A DNA stretch of 64,000 nucleotides from CAZMGB01 sp964565775 (GCA_964565775.1 CAZMGB010000011.1:53127-117126), one strand, 5' to 3'. Positions 25,630 to 35,971 are shown, counted from the first letter of the stretch. Notes: generated by a model not told the origin, from the letters alone. Translations and numbers: made by a program.

Positions 25630-26511
25630 ATGAGCCTGCGGCAGAACTTCGACCGGCCTGGAAACTTGACTGCCCCCACCGACGCCTCTACCCTGGAAAG
25701 CCGACGGAAGAGGAAGATCACCTGCCTGGATCGGCTGCTGCCTCACGTGCCGCTGCACAGGGCGCTGACACGGTCCGTTGAGTGCCTCCTCTTCTCGGAG
25801 GTGGAAGTGCCAGCCCCTGTCCTGGACCTCGGCTGTGGCGACGGTACCTTCGCCCACGCTCTCTTCGAGACGCCACTGGAGGTGGGAATAGACCCGGACA
25901 GAAAGGCTCTACGCTGGGCATCAGAGCACGGCGCCCACCGTTCGCTTGTGATCGCCCTGGGCGCCTACCTACCCTTCCGCAGCGAGACTTTCGCCTCCGT
26001 ACTCTGCAACTCCACCCTGGAGCACATCCCCGAGGAGAAGGCCGTGCTCCGGGAGATGCGACGCGTCCTGGCGCCGGGCGGGACGTGCATCCTCACCGTC
26101 CCCAGCGATCACTTCCTTCGCTATCACCTTGGCTCCTTTGTGGCCCGCTGCCTCCATATCGTCGCTCTGGCGCGCGTCTACGAGAGGTGGATCAGGTACG
26201 TTACGCGCACATATCATTGCGACCCTCCCCACGTCTGGCGCCAGACGCTAGAGGAGGCCGGATTCCTGATAGCAAGTCAGCGATACTATTTCACAGCCGC
26301 CAGCACCCGGGCGATGGACGCCGCGCAGTACCTGTCGGTGCCCTCGTTGCTCACAAGGTGGCTACTGGGGCGGTGGGTGCTGTGGCGCGACAAGGGGCGC
26401 TATCTGCCGCTGGCCAAATGGCTCTCCCGACTCGTCGCGGCAGGGAACGGAGAAGAAGGCGCCTTCCTCTTCTTCCACTGCAAGAAGGAGGAGGCCGTTT
26501 CCGCGAACTGA
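25630..26511 (+). CDS. SAM-dependent methyltransferase (class I)
   Basis: 293 aa. Motif I is VLDLGCGDGTFAHALF, acidic motif II IDPDRKALRWASEHG, and post-I LCNSTLEHIPEEKAVLREM with VLAPGGTCILTVPS; this is the Methyltransf_11 pattern. A longer C-terminal tail includes hydrophobic helices RWLLGRWVLWRDKGRY. Between a GT4 and a giant membrane protein, it most likely methylates a sugar or lipid carrier of the surface glycan. An upstream start is possible; the chosen ATG is preceded by a weak GAGG (GCCCGAGGTC). Confidence 0.82.
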   Translation: MSLRQNFDRPGNLTAPTDASTLESRRKRKITCLDRLLPHVPLHRALTRSVECLLFSEVEVPAPVLDLGCGDGTFAHALFETPLEVGIDPDRKALRWASEHGAHRSLVIALGAYLPFRSETFASVLCNSTLEHIPEEKAVLREMRRVLAPGGTCILTVPSDHFLRYHLGSFVARCLHIVALARVYERWIRYVTRTYHCDPPHVWRQTLEEAGFLIASQRYYFTAASTRAMDAAQYLSVPSLLTRWLLGRWVLWRDKGRYLPLAKWLSRLVAAGNGEEGAFLFFHCKKEEAVSAN

Positions 26512-26584
26512 GGCCGGGCGCGCCGCTCAGCGTGCCGGGCATCGTTCGATCTGTCGTTTGATTCTGAAGAGCGGGTAGCATTCG

Positions 26585-29500
26585 GTGCAACGAGAAGACG
26601 GGAGCACCGGGGATACTCCGGCGACGTCCGCGACTACCGCGCCCGAGGGCCTGGGGGGACGACTGACCGCCCTCCGCGCCTGGGTGGCGCCGAGGTCGCG
26701 CGCCCTCACGATCGCCGGACTGGCGCTCATTCTGGGCATCGCCCTCGTTCTGCGCCTCTGGGGAGTCAACTGGGACGACAATTACCACCTCCACCCTGAC
26801 GAGCGGTTCCTGAGCTTCGTCACCAACGACGTGGAGATACCGAGCAGTCTCGGCGCCTATTTCGATAGCTCCTCCTCCAGCTTCAACCCCTACAACCGCG
26901 GCTACGGCAGCTATGTGTACGGCACCTTCCCGCTGTTCATCACGAAGCTAACGGGGACGGCGGCAGACCGGATGGAGCACGCTCCCGTCTTTGAGCCCAT
27001 CGCCACCTGGTTCTTCGACAAGAGCGGAGGCGGGGCCCAGGACCTGCACCTCTCAGGCTATGAAGGCAACCTCGTGGGGAGGGCGCTGTCCGGCCTCTTC
27101 GATACGGGCAGCGTGGTCATGGTCTTCCTGATCGGAGGCCTCCTATTCCGCCGCCGGGTCGCATTTCTGGCTGCCTTTCTCCTTGCTGTCACCGTCTTTG
27201 ACATCCAGCTCTCCCACTTCTACGCCGTCGACACCTTCATGACGTTCTTCATCCTCCTCACCATCTACTTCTCGATCCGGATAAGCCAGGGCGGCGGCTG
27301 GCGCTACTACGCCCTGGCGGGCGCCGCCTACGGCTTTGCCATCAGCAGCAAGATCGGTGCCCTGCCCGCCGCCGGAATCATAGTGCTGGCGGTCCTGATC
27401 CGCCTCTGGCCTACGCTGCGGGACGAGCTGAAGAGGGGCTCGCTGGCCCTGCGTCCCGCCCGGCCGACGGAGAGGGAGCAACAGGAACATGAGGGGGCAC
27501 TGTCCAGACAGGTCGCCCTGGCCTCTCTGGGGCTGCTCCTGACGCTCCTGGCCACCTTCGTGGTCTACCGGATCGCTCAGCCCTACGCCTTCGAGGGACC
27601 CAACTTCTGGAACGTAGGCCTGAGCGAGCACTTCCGCGATGACATGAAGGCGTCGCTCGAGCTTCAGTCCGGCCAGGACTATCCACCCAATATCCAGTGG
27701 ATCGGTCGCACTCCTTACCTGTTCCCCTTGAAAAACATGATCATCTGGGGCATGGGCCTCCCCCTGGGTCTGGCGGCTTGGGGCGGCTTCCTCTATGCGG
27801 GCTGGCGCCTCCTGGCGCGGCGCGACGGCCGCTCCCTGCTGCTCCTCGCCTGGGTGGCGGTGTCGTTTGCCTACTGGGGTGATCGGTTCAATCCCATAAT
27901 GCGCTCGTTTCTCCCCATCTACCCGCCCCTGATTCTACTCGCCGCGTTCCTGTTGACGGACCTGTGGGAGGCAGCGCCCAACGTCGTGCGGGCCGCCCGC
28001 GGGCGACTTCCCTCCATTGTCGAGCGCTGGCGGCCGGCGCTGCCCGTCATCCTGAGGGCCACCGTCGCGGCCGTGGTCGTCCTGACCTTCCTGTGGGCGC
28101 TCGCCTTCACGAGCATCTACCGCAGGCCCGTCAGCCGAATCGAGGCCGGCGAGTGGGCCTCGGAGAACGTGCCACAAGGCTCCGTCATCGCCAGCGAGCA
28201 CTGGGACGACGCCCTGCCCATCCAGGGTCAGTACGAGTTCTTCGAATTCGGCCTCTACGAGCAGGACAGTCCTGATAAGATCATCAAGCTCATAGATGAC
28301 CTCGGCCGCGCCGACTACATAACGATCACAAGCAACAGGCTCTACGCTTCGATCCCCAGGATCCCGGCCCAGTATCCGGTCACGACCAAGTACTACAAGC
28401 TTCTCTTCGCCGAGAAGCTGGGATTCCGGCTGGTGAAGAAGTTCACCGACTACCCCAGCCTCTTCGGCATCAGCATTCCCGACCAGGGCGCCGAGGAGTC
28501 CTTTACTGTCTACGACCACCCCGAGGTGCGCATCTTCGAGAAGACGCCCGACTTCTCGCGCGAAAACGTGGTGGCGCTGCTCCCGCCGGGCTCCGCCCAG
28601 GGTGCGATCCATGTGACGCCCAAGGACGCGGACCAGAACGCGCTCATGCTGCGCCCCGATGACCTGGAGAAGCAGCAATCGGGGGGAACATGGAGCGATA
28701 TCTTCGACCCCGACAGCCTCACGAACCGCTTCCCCCTTATTAGCTGGCTCCTGGTTGTGGAGCTGGCAGCCCTGGCGCTTGTCCCCCTGGCGACGATCCT
28801 CTTCCGCAGTCTCCCCGACGGCGGCTATCTGCTGACGAAGCCCCTGGCCGTCCTGGCCCTCGCCTATCCGGTCTGGCTGGGGACCAGCCTCAAGGTCTTC
28901 GACTTCACGCGGGGCTCGTCGCTGGCCATTCTCATTCTGCTGGTGCTGGCGGGCGCCCTTGCCGCCTATCGGACCCGCGACAGGCTGCGGGACTACGTCC
29001 GGCAGCACTGGCGGCTCATCCTCTTCGGAGAGGCGCTCTTCCTGGCCGCCTTCCTGATCTTCTACTTCATCCGGCTCAACAACCCTGACCTCTGGCACGC
29101 CGCTCGAGGCGGCGAGAAGCCCATGGACTTCGCGTACCTCAACGCCGTCACCCGCAGCACTACCTTCCCCCCTTACGATGCGTGGTTCAGCGGCGGCTAC
29201 ATCAACTACTACTACTTCGGCCAGGTCATGACGGCGAACCTGACGAAGCTCACCGGCGTCCTGCCAGAGGTGGCCTTCAACCTCGCCGTGCCGCTCTTCT
29301 TCGCCGTCAGCGTGGCAGGCGCGTTCTCGGTAGGGTACAACCTTGCCGAGGCCTCGCGGAGGCTCGTCCGGCGGCGGCCCGGCTGGCTCCGCCCAGGCGG
29401 GGGGACGCGAAGCGCGTCTGCGTCCGGCCGCATCCCTCCCTGGACGGCCTTCGTCGCTGGCCTCACTGCGGTGCTGCTGGTCACCATCGTCGGCAACCTG

Positions 29501-31414
29501 AAGGGAGCCGACGTCATGGTCAGCGTGAGCCCCTGGCACGTCGACATGCCTCTCGTCAAGTACGTCTCGGTCATCGCCGGCGAAGGGAAGCTCCTCGTCG
29601 ACCGGCTGCTGGCGGTCGGGCCCCTGCCGTTCGGCCTACCGGGGGCCAACGATCTGGGCCGCTATGACTACTGGGCGCCCAGCCGCGCCATCGTCACCAA
29701 CCCGGGGAACAACGCCATTACTGAGTTCCCCTACTTCACCTTCCTCTTCGCCGACCTGCACGCCCATCTGATGGCCATCCCCTTCACCATCCTCTCACTG
29801 GGCATGGGCCTGGCCCTGGTGCTGAACGGCAGGTCGGACGCGGGCGGAAGAGGCGGGGCATCGCGGACCGGCGGCGGAGGACTCTACGCGACGGTGGGGC
29901 TCGTCGCCCTGCTCGGGCTTGTGGTCGGGGCTCTGCGCTGGATCAACTCCTGGGACTACCCGAGCTTCCTGATCGTAGCGCTGGCAGCGGTCTTCATCGC
30001 TGAGCGGGCGCGAGCGGGCCGCATCGACTTCCTCATGCTCCGCCGTACTGTGCTCCTGGGCGCCCTTCTAGTGGTGCTGAGCTGGGCCTTCTTCGAGCCC
30101 CTGAGCAGAAACTACGCCCTGCCGGCGACGGGCTTCCAGGGCATGCCCGACGACCTGCCCCGCACGCCCTTCCACCAGTACCTCTCCCACTTCGGGCTGT
30201 TCATCTTTCTCGTCGCCTCACTGCTGACGTTCCTGGCCTACCGAGCCGCTCGCCGGCGAGGGGCAAGCCGGTTCTTGGGGGCGCTGATACTGGCTGGCGC
30301 CGGCATGTTCGCTGCGGCCACGTTAGTGGTGGGTCTCGCCGGGCCGGCCTCCAGGTTCGTACCCGGCATCGCCATCACCGGCCTCTCCGCTGACAAGTTC
30401 TTGAGTGAGATCTTCAGTAACACCATCCCCGTGGCCGCTTTCTCGCTCTTCGGGCTGGCCGTGGTGGCCCTGCTCGTCTGGGAGGAGCTGCGCAGCCGCC
30501 GTCCGGACGCCGGCCCCCGGCTGCTGGTGCTGGCAATGATCGGCATGGCCTTCTTCCTGAGCGCCGCCGTCGAGATCGCCGTCCTCAACCCGGACATCGG
30601 CCGCCAGAACACCGTCTTCAAGTTCTACCTGCAGATCTGGATCTTGCTGGCCCTGGCTTCGTCCTTCGCCGTGTGGTACATAGCGGCAGCCCTGGCGCCC
30701 CGATGGCGTTCGTTCGGCCAATGGCTCCGGGCCGAGCCCGACCGGCCCGTCGCCGGCCTGGCGCGACTAGCCTTCGCAGTCGGCATGGTGGTGCTGTTCC
30801 TGGCGGCCCTCATCTACCCCCTCGAGGCCACCCGTTCACGCGTGAGCCTGGCCGATCGTTTTCCGGATGCGAGCCAGCAGGGCGAGGCTCAGGTAGCGGC
30901 CGGAGGGATCACCAACAACGGCCTTGCCTTCATGGAGAAGGCCGTCTATCACGACGAGCACGGGCCCATCGAGCTGAAGTACGACTATGACACCATCATG
31001 TGGCTGCGCGAAAACGTCGAGGGGTCGCCCGTCATCATGGAGGCAAACACGCCCCTCTACCGTTGGGGATCTCGCATTTCGATATACACGGGCCTGCCGG
31101 CCGTCCTGGGCTGGGCATGGCACCAAGAGCAGCAGCGCGGACAATTCGCCTACCTGGTGCAGGAGCGCCTGACGGACGTGAACAACTTCTATTCGACGCC
31201 CGACCCGGAGGTGGCGGAGGCGATCCTCCAGAAGTACAACGTCGCCTACGTCATCCTCGGGCAACTGGAGCGCCTCTACTACCCGGCCGAGGGCATCGCC
31301 AAGTTCGAGTCGATGGTGGGAAGCTCCCTGGAGCCCGTCTACACAAATCCCCAGACCATTGTCTACCACGTGACCGGCGCTCCAGGGCTTAGCCTCGCTC
31401 GCGCCAGCCCCTAG
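26585..31414 (+). CDS. Giant DUF2298 (YYY) membrane protein with N-terminal GT39-like half
   Basis: 1609 aa from GTG (VQREDGSTGD). The N-terminal half (~45-700) is PMT-like: WGVNWDDNYHLHPDERFLSF with acidic loop, DTGSVVMVFLIGGLLFRR, and STFRVV-type helices, then a soluble loop. The C-terminal half (~740-1609) is the Chlor_Arch_YYY domain (TIGR03662): YDAWFSGGYINYYYFGQ, LFADLHAHLMAIPFT and GALRWINSWDYPSFL. DUF2298 is known mainly from Chloroflexi and archaea. Two fused polytopic glycosyltransferase-like modules in one chain could transfer successive sugars or act as a pair. A PMT half plus YYY half is known for the family, and the N-terminal half keeps the DE pair. Confidence 0.85.
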   Translation: MQREDGSTGDTPATSATTAPEGLGGRLTALRAWVAPRSRALTIAGLALILGIALVLRLWGVNWDDNYHLHPDERFLSFVTNDVEIPSSLGAYFDSSSSSFNPYNRGYGSYVYGTFPLFITKLTGTAADRMEHAPVFEPIATWFFDKSGGGAQDLHLSGYEGNLVGRALSGLFDTGSVVMVFLIGGLLFRRRVAFLAAFLLAVTVFDIQLSHFYAVDTFMTFFILLTIYFSIRISQGGGWRYYALAGAAYGFAISSKIGALPAAGIIVLAVLIRLWPTLRDELKRGSLALRPARPTEREQQEHEGALSRQVALASLGLLLTLLATFVVYRIAQPYAFEGPNFWNVGLSEHFRDDMKASLELQSGQDYPPNIQWIGRTPYLFPLKNMIIWGMGLPLGLAAWGGFLYAGWRLLARRDGRSLLLLAWVAVSFAYWGDRFNPIMRSFLPIYPPLILLAAFLLTDLWEAAPNVVRAARGRLPSIVERWRPALPVILRATVAAVVVLTFLWALAFTSIYRRPVSRIEAGEWASENVPQGSVIASEHWDDALPIQGQYEFFEFGLYEQDSPDKIIKLIDDLGRADYITITSNRLYASIPRIPAQYPVTTKYYKLLFAEKLGFRLVKKFTDYPSLFGISIPDQGAEESFTVYDHPEVRIFEKTPDFSRENVVALLPPGSAQGAIHVTPKDADQNALMLRPDDLEKQQSGGTWSDIFDPDSLTNRFPLISWLLVVELAALALVPLATILFRSLPDGGYLLTKPLAVLALAYPVWLGTSLKVFDFTRGSSLAILILLVLAGALAAYRTRDRLRDYVRQHWRLILFGEALFLAAFLIFYFIRLNNPDLWHAARGGEKPMDFAYLNAVTRSTTFPPYDAWFSGGYINYYYFGQVMTANLTKLTGVLPEVAFNLAVPLFFAVSVAGAFSVGYNLAEASRRLVRRRPGWLRPGGGTRSASASGRIPPWTAFVAGLTAVLLVTIVGNLKGADVMVSVSPWHVDMPLVKYVSVIAGEGKLLVDRLLAVGPLPFGLPGANDLGRYDYWAPSRAIVTNPGNNAITEFPYFTFLFADLHAHLMAIPFTILSLGMGLALVLNGRSDAGGRGGASRTGGGGLYATVGLVALLGLVVGALRWINSWDYPSFLIVALAAVFIAERARAGRIDFLMLRRTVLLGALLVVLSWAFFEPLSRNYALPATGFQGMPDDLPRTPFHQYLSHFGLFIFLVASLLTFLAYRAARRRGASRFLGALILAGAGMFAAATLVVGLAGPASRFVPGIAITGLSADKFLSEIFSNTIPVAAFSLFGLAVVALLVWEELRSRRPDAGPRLLVLAMIGMAFFLSAAVEIAVLNPDIGRQNTVFKFYLQIWILLALASSFAVWYIAAALAPRWRSFGQWLRAEPDRPVAGLARLAFAVGMVVLFLAALIYPLEATRSRVSLADRFPDASQQGEAQVAAGGITNNGLAFMEKAVYHDEHGPIELKYDYDTIMWLRENVEGSPVIMEANTPLYRWGSRISIYTGLPAVLGWAWHQEQQRGQFAYLVQERLTDVNNFYSTPDPEVAEAILQKYNVAYVILGQLERLYYPAEGIAKFESMVGSSLEPVYTNPQTIVYHVTGAPGLSLARASP

Positions 31415-31563
31415 CCATCGCCGGGGCCGTGCCAGACCGCTCGATATCGGGGGCAGCATGAGACAGCCGACGACATCGAAACGCCCTCCGTCCAGGCCCA
31501 GCGCGTACGCCGCGCCTCCCCTACCTGGCAGACAACAGCGGCAGACGCTAACATGAGAACGTG

Positions 31564-32217
31564 ATGGAGTCCGGAGGCTCGCCGAACCTGAGGGCGATCG
31601 CTGCGCGTTTGCGGCGACCGGTAGTGCAGCTCGCCTTGCTGGGCACGCTCCTGGTCGCCATCGTGCTCGCCATCGTCCTCACCGACCTGGCCACGGGGGG
31701 TGAGACGAAGCCGCCGCCGGCCCTCGGCTCCAGCATCGAGCTGACACCGGGCACCCGAACCGTGATCGTGCCCACGCTGGCCCCGATCGAGACGCCCACG
31801 CCGGAAGCTGTCGCTACCTCCACACCCTCCAGCGAGGCGGCCGCCCTGGCCCGCGACGCCCAGCGTCTTCAGGCCCTGGCGCTCCTCCAGGGGGCCCTGG
31901 CCAAGTACCGCGACCGCTTTCATGAGTATCCTGATACCGGCGGCGGCGTCCAGACCATGTGCGCCTACAAGGAGCTGGACAAGGGCTGCGACATAGCGAA
32001 GGTGCTGGCCGATGATCAAACGGGCATCCTGGAAGACCCTCTTGGAGAACCCCTACGCAACGGCTACTGGTACTCCTCGGACGGCGAGAGCTACACCATA
32101 TGGATGCGCCGCGAAGGGCCCGCCAAGGCCGGCGATCCCGTTTGCTCAGACATCGTGGACTTCCTGAAGGACAAAGGCCCGCTCTTCTGCGTCACTGTTG
32201 GCGCTGCCTCCCCGTAG
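31564..32217 (+). CDS. Membrane-anchored pilin-like domain protein
   Basis: 217 aa from ATG (a GTG lies just before it). One membrane helix (LLGTLLVAIVLAIVLTDLA, ~25-45), an external Pro/Thr linker, then a ~110-residue domain: LLQGALAKYRDRFHEYPD, TGGGVQTMCAYKELDKGCD, GYWYSSDGESYTIWM. This is the same domain that ends the GT39 protein at 15906-18344; the two share 15 consecutive identical bases around ATACCGGCGG. It resembles type II secretion pseudopilin globular parts. The N-terminus lacks the GFTLxE pilin cleavage site, so it is anchored by a plain helix. It may dock or be the acceptor of the glycosyltransferases next to it. Confidence 0.72.
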   Translation: MESGGSPNLRAIAARLRRPVVQLALLGTLLVAIVLAIVLTDLATGGETKPPPALGSSIELTPGTRTVIVPTLAPIETPTPEAVATSTPSSEAAALARDAQRLQALALLQGALAKYRDRFHEYPDTGGGVQTMCAYKELDKGCDIAKVLADDQTGILEDPLGEPLRNGYWYSSDGESYTIWMRREGPAKAGDPVCSDIVDFLKDKGPLFCVTVGAASP

Positions 32218-32265
32218 CTCCCCGAAGCACGCGACGGGCCACCCAGCGACGGGCCAGCCCTCGCC

Positions 32266-32294
32266 TTGACGCCCGAGTAGCGCCCTCTTAGAAT
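32266..32294 (+). promoter_or_regulatory. ffh operon promoter
   Basis: TTGACG, 17-bp spacer, TAGAAT. It is close to the housekeeping-sigma consensus, 15 bp before the ffh ATG, so the leader is very short. Confidence 0.65.
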
Positions 32295-32309
32295 TGCGAA
32301 CTAGAACTC

Positions 32310-33671
<1,362 letters not shown>

Positions 33672-33704
33672 GCCTGCGGACGTCCGCATTCGGGAGGGAC
33701 GACT

Positions 33705-33965
33705 TTGCTGAGAATCCGACTGAGACGCGTAGGAAAGAGGAAGAGCCCGGCCTATCGAATCGTGGTGGCCGATTCGCGGTCGCCCCGCGATGGCGCCTTC
33801 GTCGAGATCATCGGGCAGTACAATCCATTGACCGATCCGGTGACCCTCAACATCGACGGCGAGAAGGCGCTCAAGTGGCTGCGGCACGGCGCCCAGCCCT
33901 CGGAGAGGGTGGCCAAGCTGATGGCCAGCCAGGGACTGCTTGAGAAAGGCGACAAAGCCACCTAG
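33705..33965 (+). CDS. rpsP: 30S ribosomal protein S16
   Basis: 86 aa starting at TTG (LLRIRLRRVGKRKSPAYRIV), six bases after GGGAGGG. It shows the S16 pattern RLRRVGKRKSPAYRIVVADS, DGAFVEIIGQYNPL and ALKWLRHGAQPSERV. It is the usual neighbour of ffh and rimM. Confidence 0.95.
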   Translation: MLRIRLRRVGKRKSPAYRIVVADSRSPRDGAFVEIIGQYNPLTDPVTLNIDGEKALKWLRHGAQPSERVAKLMASQGLLEKGDKAT

Positions 33966-33988
33966 TCGGCGTACCACCTGTGGACGAC

Positions 33989-34219
33989 ATGAAAGAGCTC
34001 ATCGAATACATGGCGAAGTCCATCGTCGATAGCCCGGAGGACGTTAGCGTCACAGAGGAGCCGGGCGGTGACCGCACGATCTTACGCCTGCGAGTGGCCG
34101 AGCCGGACATGGGTAAGGTCATCGGCAAGCAGGGACGCATCGCCAACGCCATGCGCACGCTGCTGAAGGTGGCGGCGATCCGTCGGGGCGCCCGCGCCAG
34201 CCTTGAGATAGGCGACTAA
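33989..34219 (+). CDS. khpA: KH-domain RNA-binding protein KhpA
   Basis: 76 aa from ATG of MKELIEYMAKSIVDSPEDV; GTG at 33980 would add three residues and is possible. A single type II KH domain carries GKVIGKQGRIANAMRTLL, where GKQG is the RNA-binding GxxG loop. KhpA works with KhpB/Jag in RNA binding linked to cell-wall growth. Conserved position between rpsP and rimM supports the assignment. Confidence 0.9.
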   Translation: MKELIEYMAKSIVDSPEDVSVTEEPGGDRTILRLRVAEPDMGKVIGKQGRIANAMRTLLKVAAIRRGARASLEIGD

Positions 34220-34260
34220 CCTTTCCCAAGGGGCCCACCCCTCTACCAAGAAGAACCTCC

Positions 34261-34719
34261 ATGAGCCCGACGACCGTAGAGCCGGCCCAGCCCGAAGACC
34301 TGGAGTCCATCCTCGCTCTCCTGTCGGAGTGCGGCCTTCCCGCGACCGGCGTCGCCGACCACCTGGCAGACTTCTGGGTCGCCCGGGAGGGCGCCGACCT
34401 GGCCGGGACCGTCGGCATGGTGGACTACGGCGCCCATGGGCTCCTGCGCTCTCTGGCCGTCCGGCCGGCTCATCGCCGCCGGGGTCTGGCAACGGAACTG
34501 ACCCGCCGCGCCCTGGCGTCGGCCCGCTCGCGCGGCATGCGCGCCGTCTTCCTGCTCACGGAGACGGCCTCCTCCTACTTCACGCGCTTCGACTTCCGCC
34601 ATGCGTCGCGCGACGCCGCCCCTGAACGGCTGAAGGCGTCGGCCGAGTTCACAGGCGCCTGTCCCGAAACCGCCGCCTGCATGCGGTTAGACCTCGATGC
34701 CAGCGCGCCGGACCTCTAG
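34261..34719 (+). CDS. GNAT N-acetyltransferase, ArsN2-like
   Basis: 152 aa. It has the acetyl-CoA loop of GNAT enzymes, LAVRPAHRRRGLATELTRRA, and the ArsN2-type order ECGLPATGVADHLADFWVAR, HGLLRSLAV, FLLTETASSYFTRFDF and CPETAACMRLDL. ArsN2 relatives are linked with arsenic resistance; no ars genes are nearby, so the substrate is not known. It is inserted between khpA and rimM, a place where trmD or nothing is expected, and overlaps rimM by 23 bases. Confidence 0.75.
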   Translation: MSPTTVEPAQPEDLESILALLSECGLPATGVADHLADFWVAREGADLAGTVGMVDYGAHGLLRSLAVRPAHRRRGLATELTRRALASARSRGMRAVFLLTETASSYFTRFDFRHASRDAAPERLKASAEFTGACPETAACMRLDLDASAPDL

Positions 34720-35290
34720 GACAGGCCCGAAGGCCCGCCGGAAGGGACGCCGCGGTCCAGCGGCGGCCGCTGGCGGGGCCTCCGCCGGCTTCATCGCAGT
34801 CGGCCGCGTCGTGGCCCCGCGCGGCCTCGTCGGCGAGCTCAAGGTGGAACCGCTGACCGACTTCGCCGACCGTTTCGCCCCCCACGAGACCCTTTGGGTG
34901 CGGGGCCGGCGCTTGGTGGTGGCGGACGCCCGCTGGCACGGCAAGGATTTGCTGCTCAGTGTCGAGGGCATCGACAAGCCCGAGGAGGCAGAAGAGCTTC
35001 GGGGCTGCCTCCTGGAGGTGCCGGAGAGTCAGTTGCGACCCCTGGCCGAAGGTGAATTCTACCGCTTCCAGGTGGTGGGTCTACGGGTGCACGACCGCGA
35101 AGGCCGCGCTCTGGGCGAAGTCAAAGAGGTGCTTTCCACCGGCGGCAACGACGTGTACGTCGTGCGGGGCGCGCTGGGCGAACTCCTCGTGCCGGCGATC
35201 GACGAGGTGGTGAAAGAGGTCGACGTGGGTGGCGGCCGCATGGTGGTGGAGCTCATGGAGGGCATGCTGCCGGGCCAGCACCAGAAGTGA
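34697..35290 (+). CDS. rimM: Ribosome maturation factor RimM
   Basis: 197 aa. It binds S19 and helps mature the head of the 30S subunit. RimM N-domain: FIAVGRVVAPRGLVGELKVE and FAPHETLWVRGRRLVV; PRC-barrel: EGEFYRFQVVGLRVHDREG and GGNDVYVVRGALGELLVPA ending EGMLPGQ. A basic Ala/Arg tail (1-28) is added at the N-terminus. The start overlaps the GNAT gene. It is normally followed by trmD and rplS, but here the operon stops and two tRNAs follow. Confidence 0.92.
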   Translation: MPARRTSRTGPKARRKGRRGPAAAAGGASAGFIAVGRVVAPRGLVGELKVEPLTDFADRFAPHETLWVRGRRLVVADARWHGKDLLLSVEGIDKPEEAEELRGCLLEVPESQLRPLAEGEFYRFQVVGLRVHDREGRALGEVKEVLSTGGNDVYVVRGALGELLVPAIDEVVKEVDVGGGRMVVELMEGMLPGQHQK

Positions 35291-35295
35291 CTTCC

Positions 35296-35325
35296 TTGAC
35301 CCGCTTCAGGGACAGAGCCTATAAT
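35296..35325 (+). promoter_or_regulatory. tRNA-Ala promoter
   Basis: TTGACC, 18-bp spacer, TATAAT. A strong promoter, with start predicted at about 35332, three bases before the tRNA. Confidence 0.75.
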
Positions 35326-35334
35326 TCCAGGCGC

Positions 35335-35410
35335 GGGGATATAGCTCAGTTGGGAGAGCGCGGCGTTCGCATCGCCGAGGTCGGGGGTTCGAGTCCCCCT
35401 ATCTCCACCA
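35335..35410 (+). tRNA. tRNA-Ala (anticodon CGC)
   Basis: Acceptor GGGGATA pairs with TATCTCC, leaving the G3-U70 wobble that identifies alanine tRNA; CCA is encoded. D-arm GCTC...GAGC; anticodon stem CGGCG/CGCCG with loop TTCGCAT, anticodon CGC; T-arm GGGGG TTCGAGT CCCCC. It reads GCG codons. All arms are intact. Confidence 0.95.
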
Positions 35411-35430
35411 ATCCGGAAATTGGACGTTAG

Positions 35431-35480
35431 AAGCTGGAAGTTGGGGGAAGCAAAGAGGTATCGCCTCCGCCTTCCAGCTT
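35431..35480. repeat. Inverted repeat between the two tRNAs
   Basis: AAGCTGGAAG at 35431-35440 and its exact complement CTTCCAGCTT at 35471-35480 enclose 30 bases. CCAGCTTCCAA occurs again at 35494-35504, so three related copies of one short motif lie in about 75 bp. This could terminate tRNA-Ala transcription or be a repeat-element relic. Confidence 0.6.
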
Positions 35481-35508
35481 CCAATCTCTAACCTCCAGCT
35501 TCCAAGTC

Positions 35509-35584
35509 GCCCCCGTAGCTCAGTGGACAGAGCAGCGGTTTCCTAAACCGCGTGTCGCAGGTTCGAGTCCTGCCGGGGGTACCA
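35509..35584 (+). tRNA. tRNA-Arg (anticodon CCT)
   Basis: Acceptor GCCCCCG pairs with CGGGGGT, with a G1-U72 end pair; CCA is encoded. D-arm GCTC/GAGC; anticodon stem GCGGT/ACCGC with loop TTCCTAA, anticodon CCT; T-arm GCAGG TTCGAGT CCTGC. It reads AGG. It marks the right end of housekeeping DNA; the next gene is a transposase. Confidence 0.94.
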
Positions 35585-35971
35585 CACTACCCGTTTCATA
35601 ACTCTGCTTACAGGTAGCTAGACGCACTCTCAGACGGCACCGTCAGCTCTCGAACGCTGCTTCAATCCGAAAACTTTCTTGTCCTACCGCATCCTTTCTC
35701 TGATACGTTCCTGCTTCACTTTCTTGCCCAAGCGGGCCCCAGTAGCTGTTCACTTATTCCTGATGCGTCACCCATGAGGCCCGTTATACGCAATGCACAC
35801 GAGATGTCCGAGGACCCGCCTAGGTGCGCCAGTCCAGCACGGGATCTAGAGGTCGGAGGAGCATCAGATGGGATCGTGTAGCCTCCGGGCCTGTTGCCGA
35901 ACTCGACCTAGGATCTGATCATTGATATGATCGGTATGGGCCGCTTGCCCCCGGAAGGGAGGAAGCAGCCC
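35585..35971. other. Intergenic, AT-richer stretch before the IS gene
   Basis: No gene seen in ~340 bases; lower GC than its surroundings. A perfect GATCAT-TGAT-ATGATC hairpin lies at 35917-35932. TTGCCCAAGC at 35724-35733 matches the complement at 37477-37486, but the second copy is inside the transposase frame, so it is a doubtful IS end. Confidence 0.5.

Noticed and set aside
35554..35584. Attachment site at the 3' end of tRNA-Arg(CCT) for the integrase at 55833
   Set aside because: No second copy of the tRNA 3' end was found in the rest of the window, so the link is not shown.
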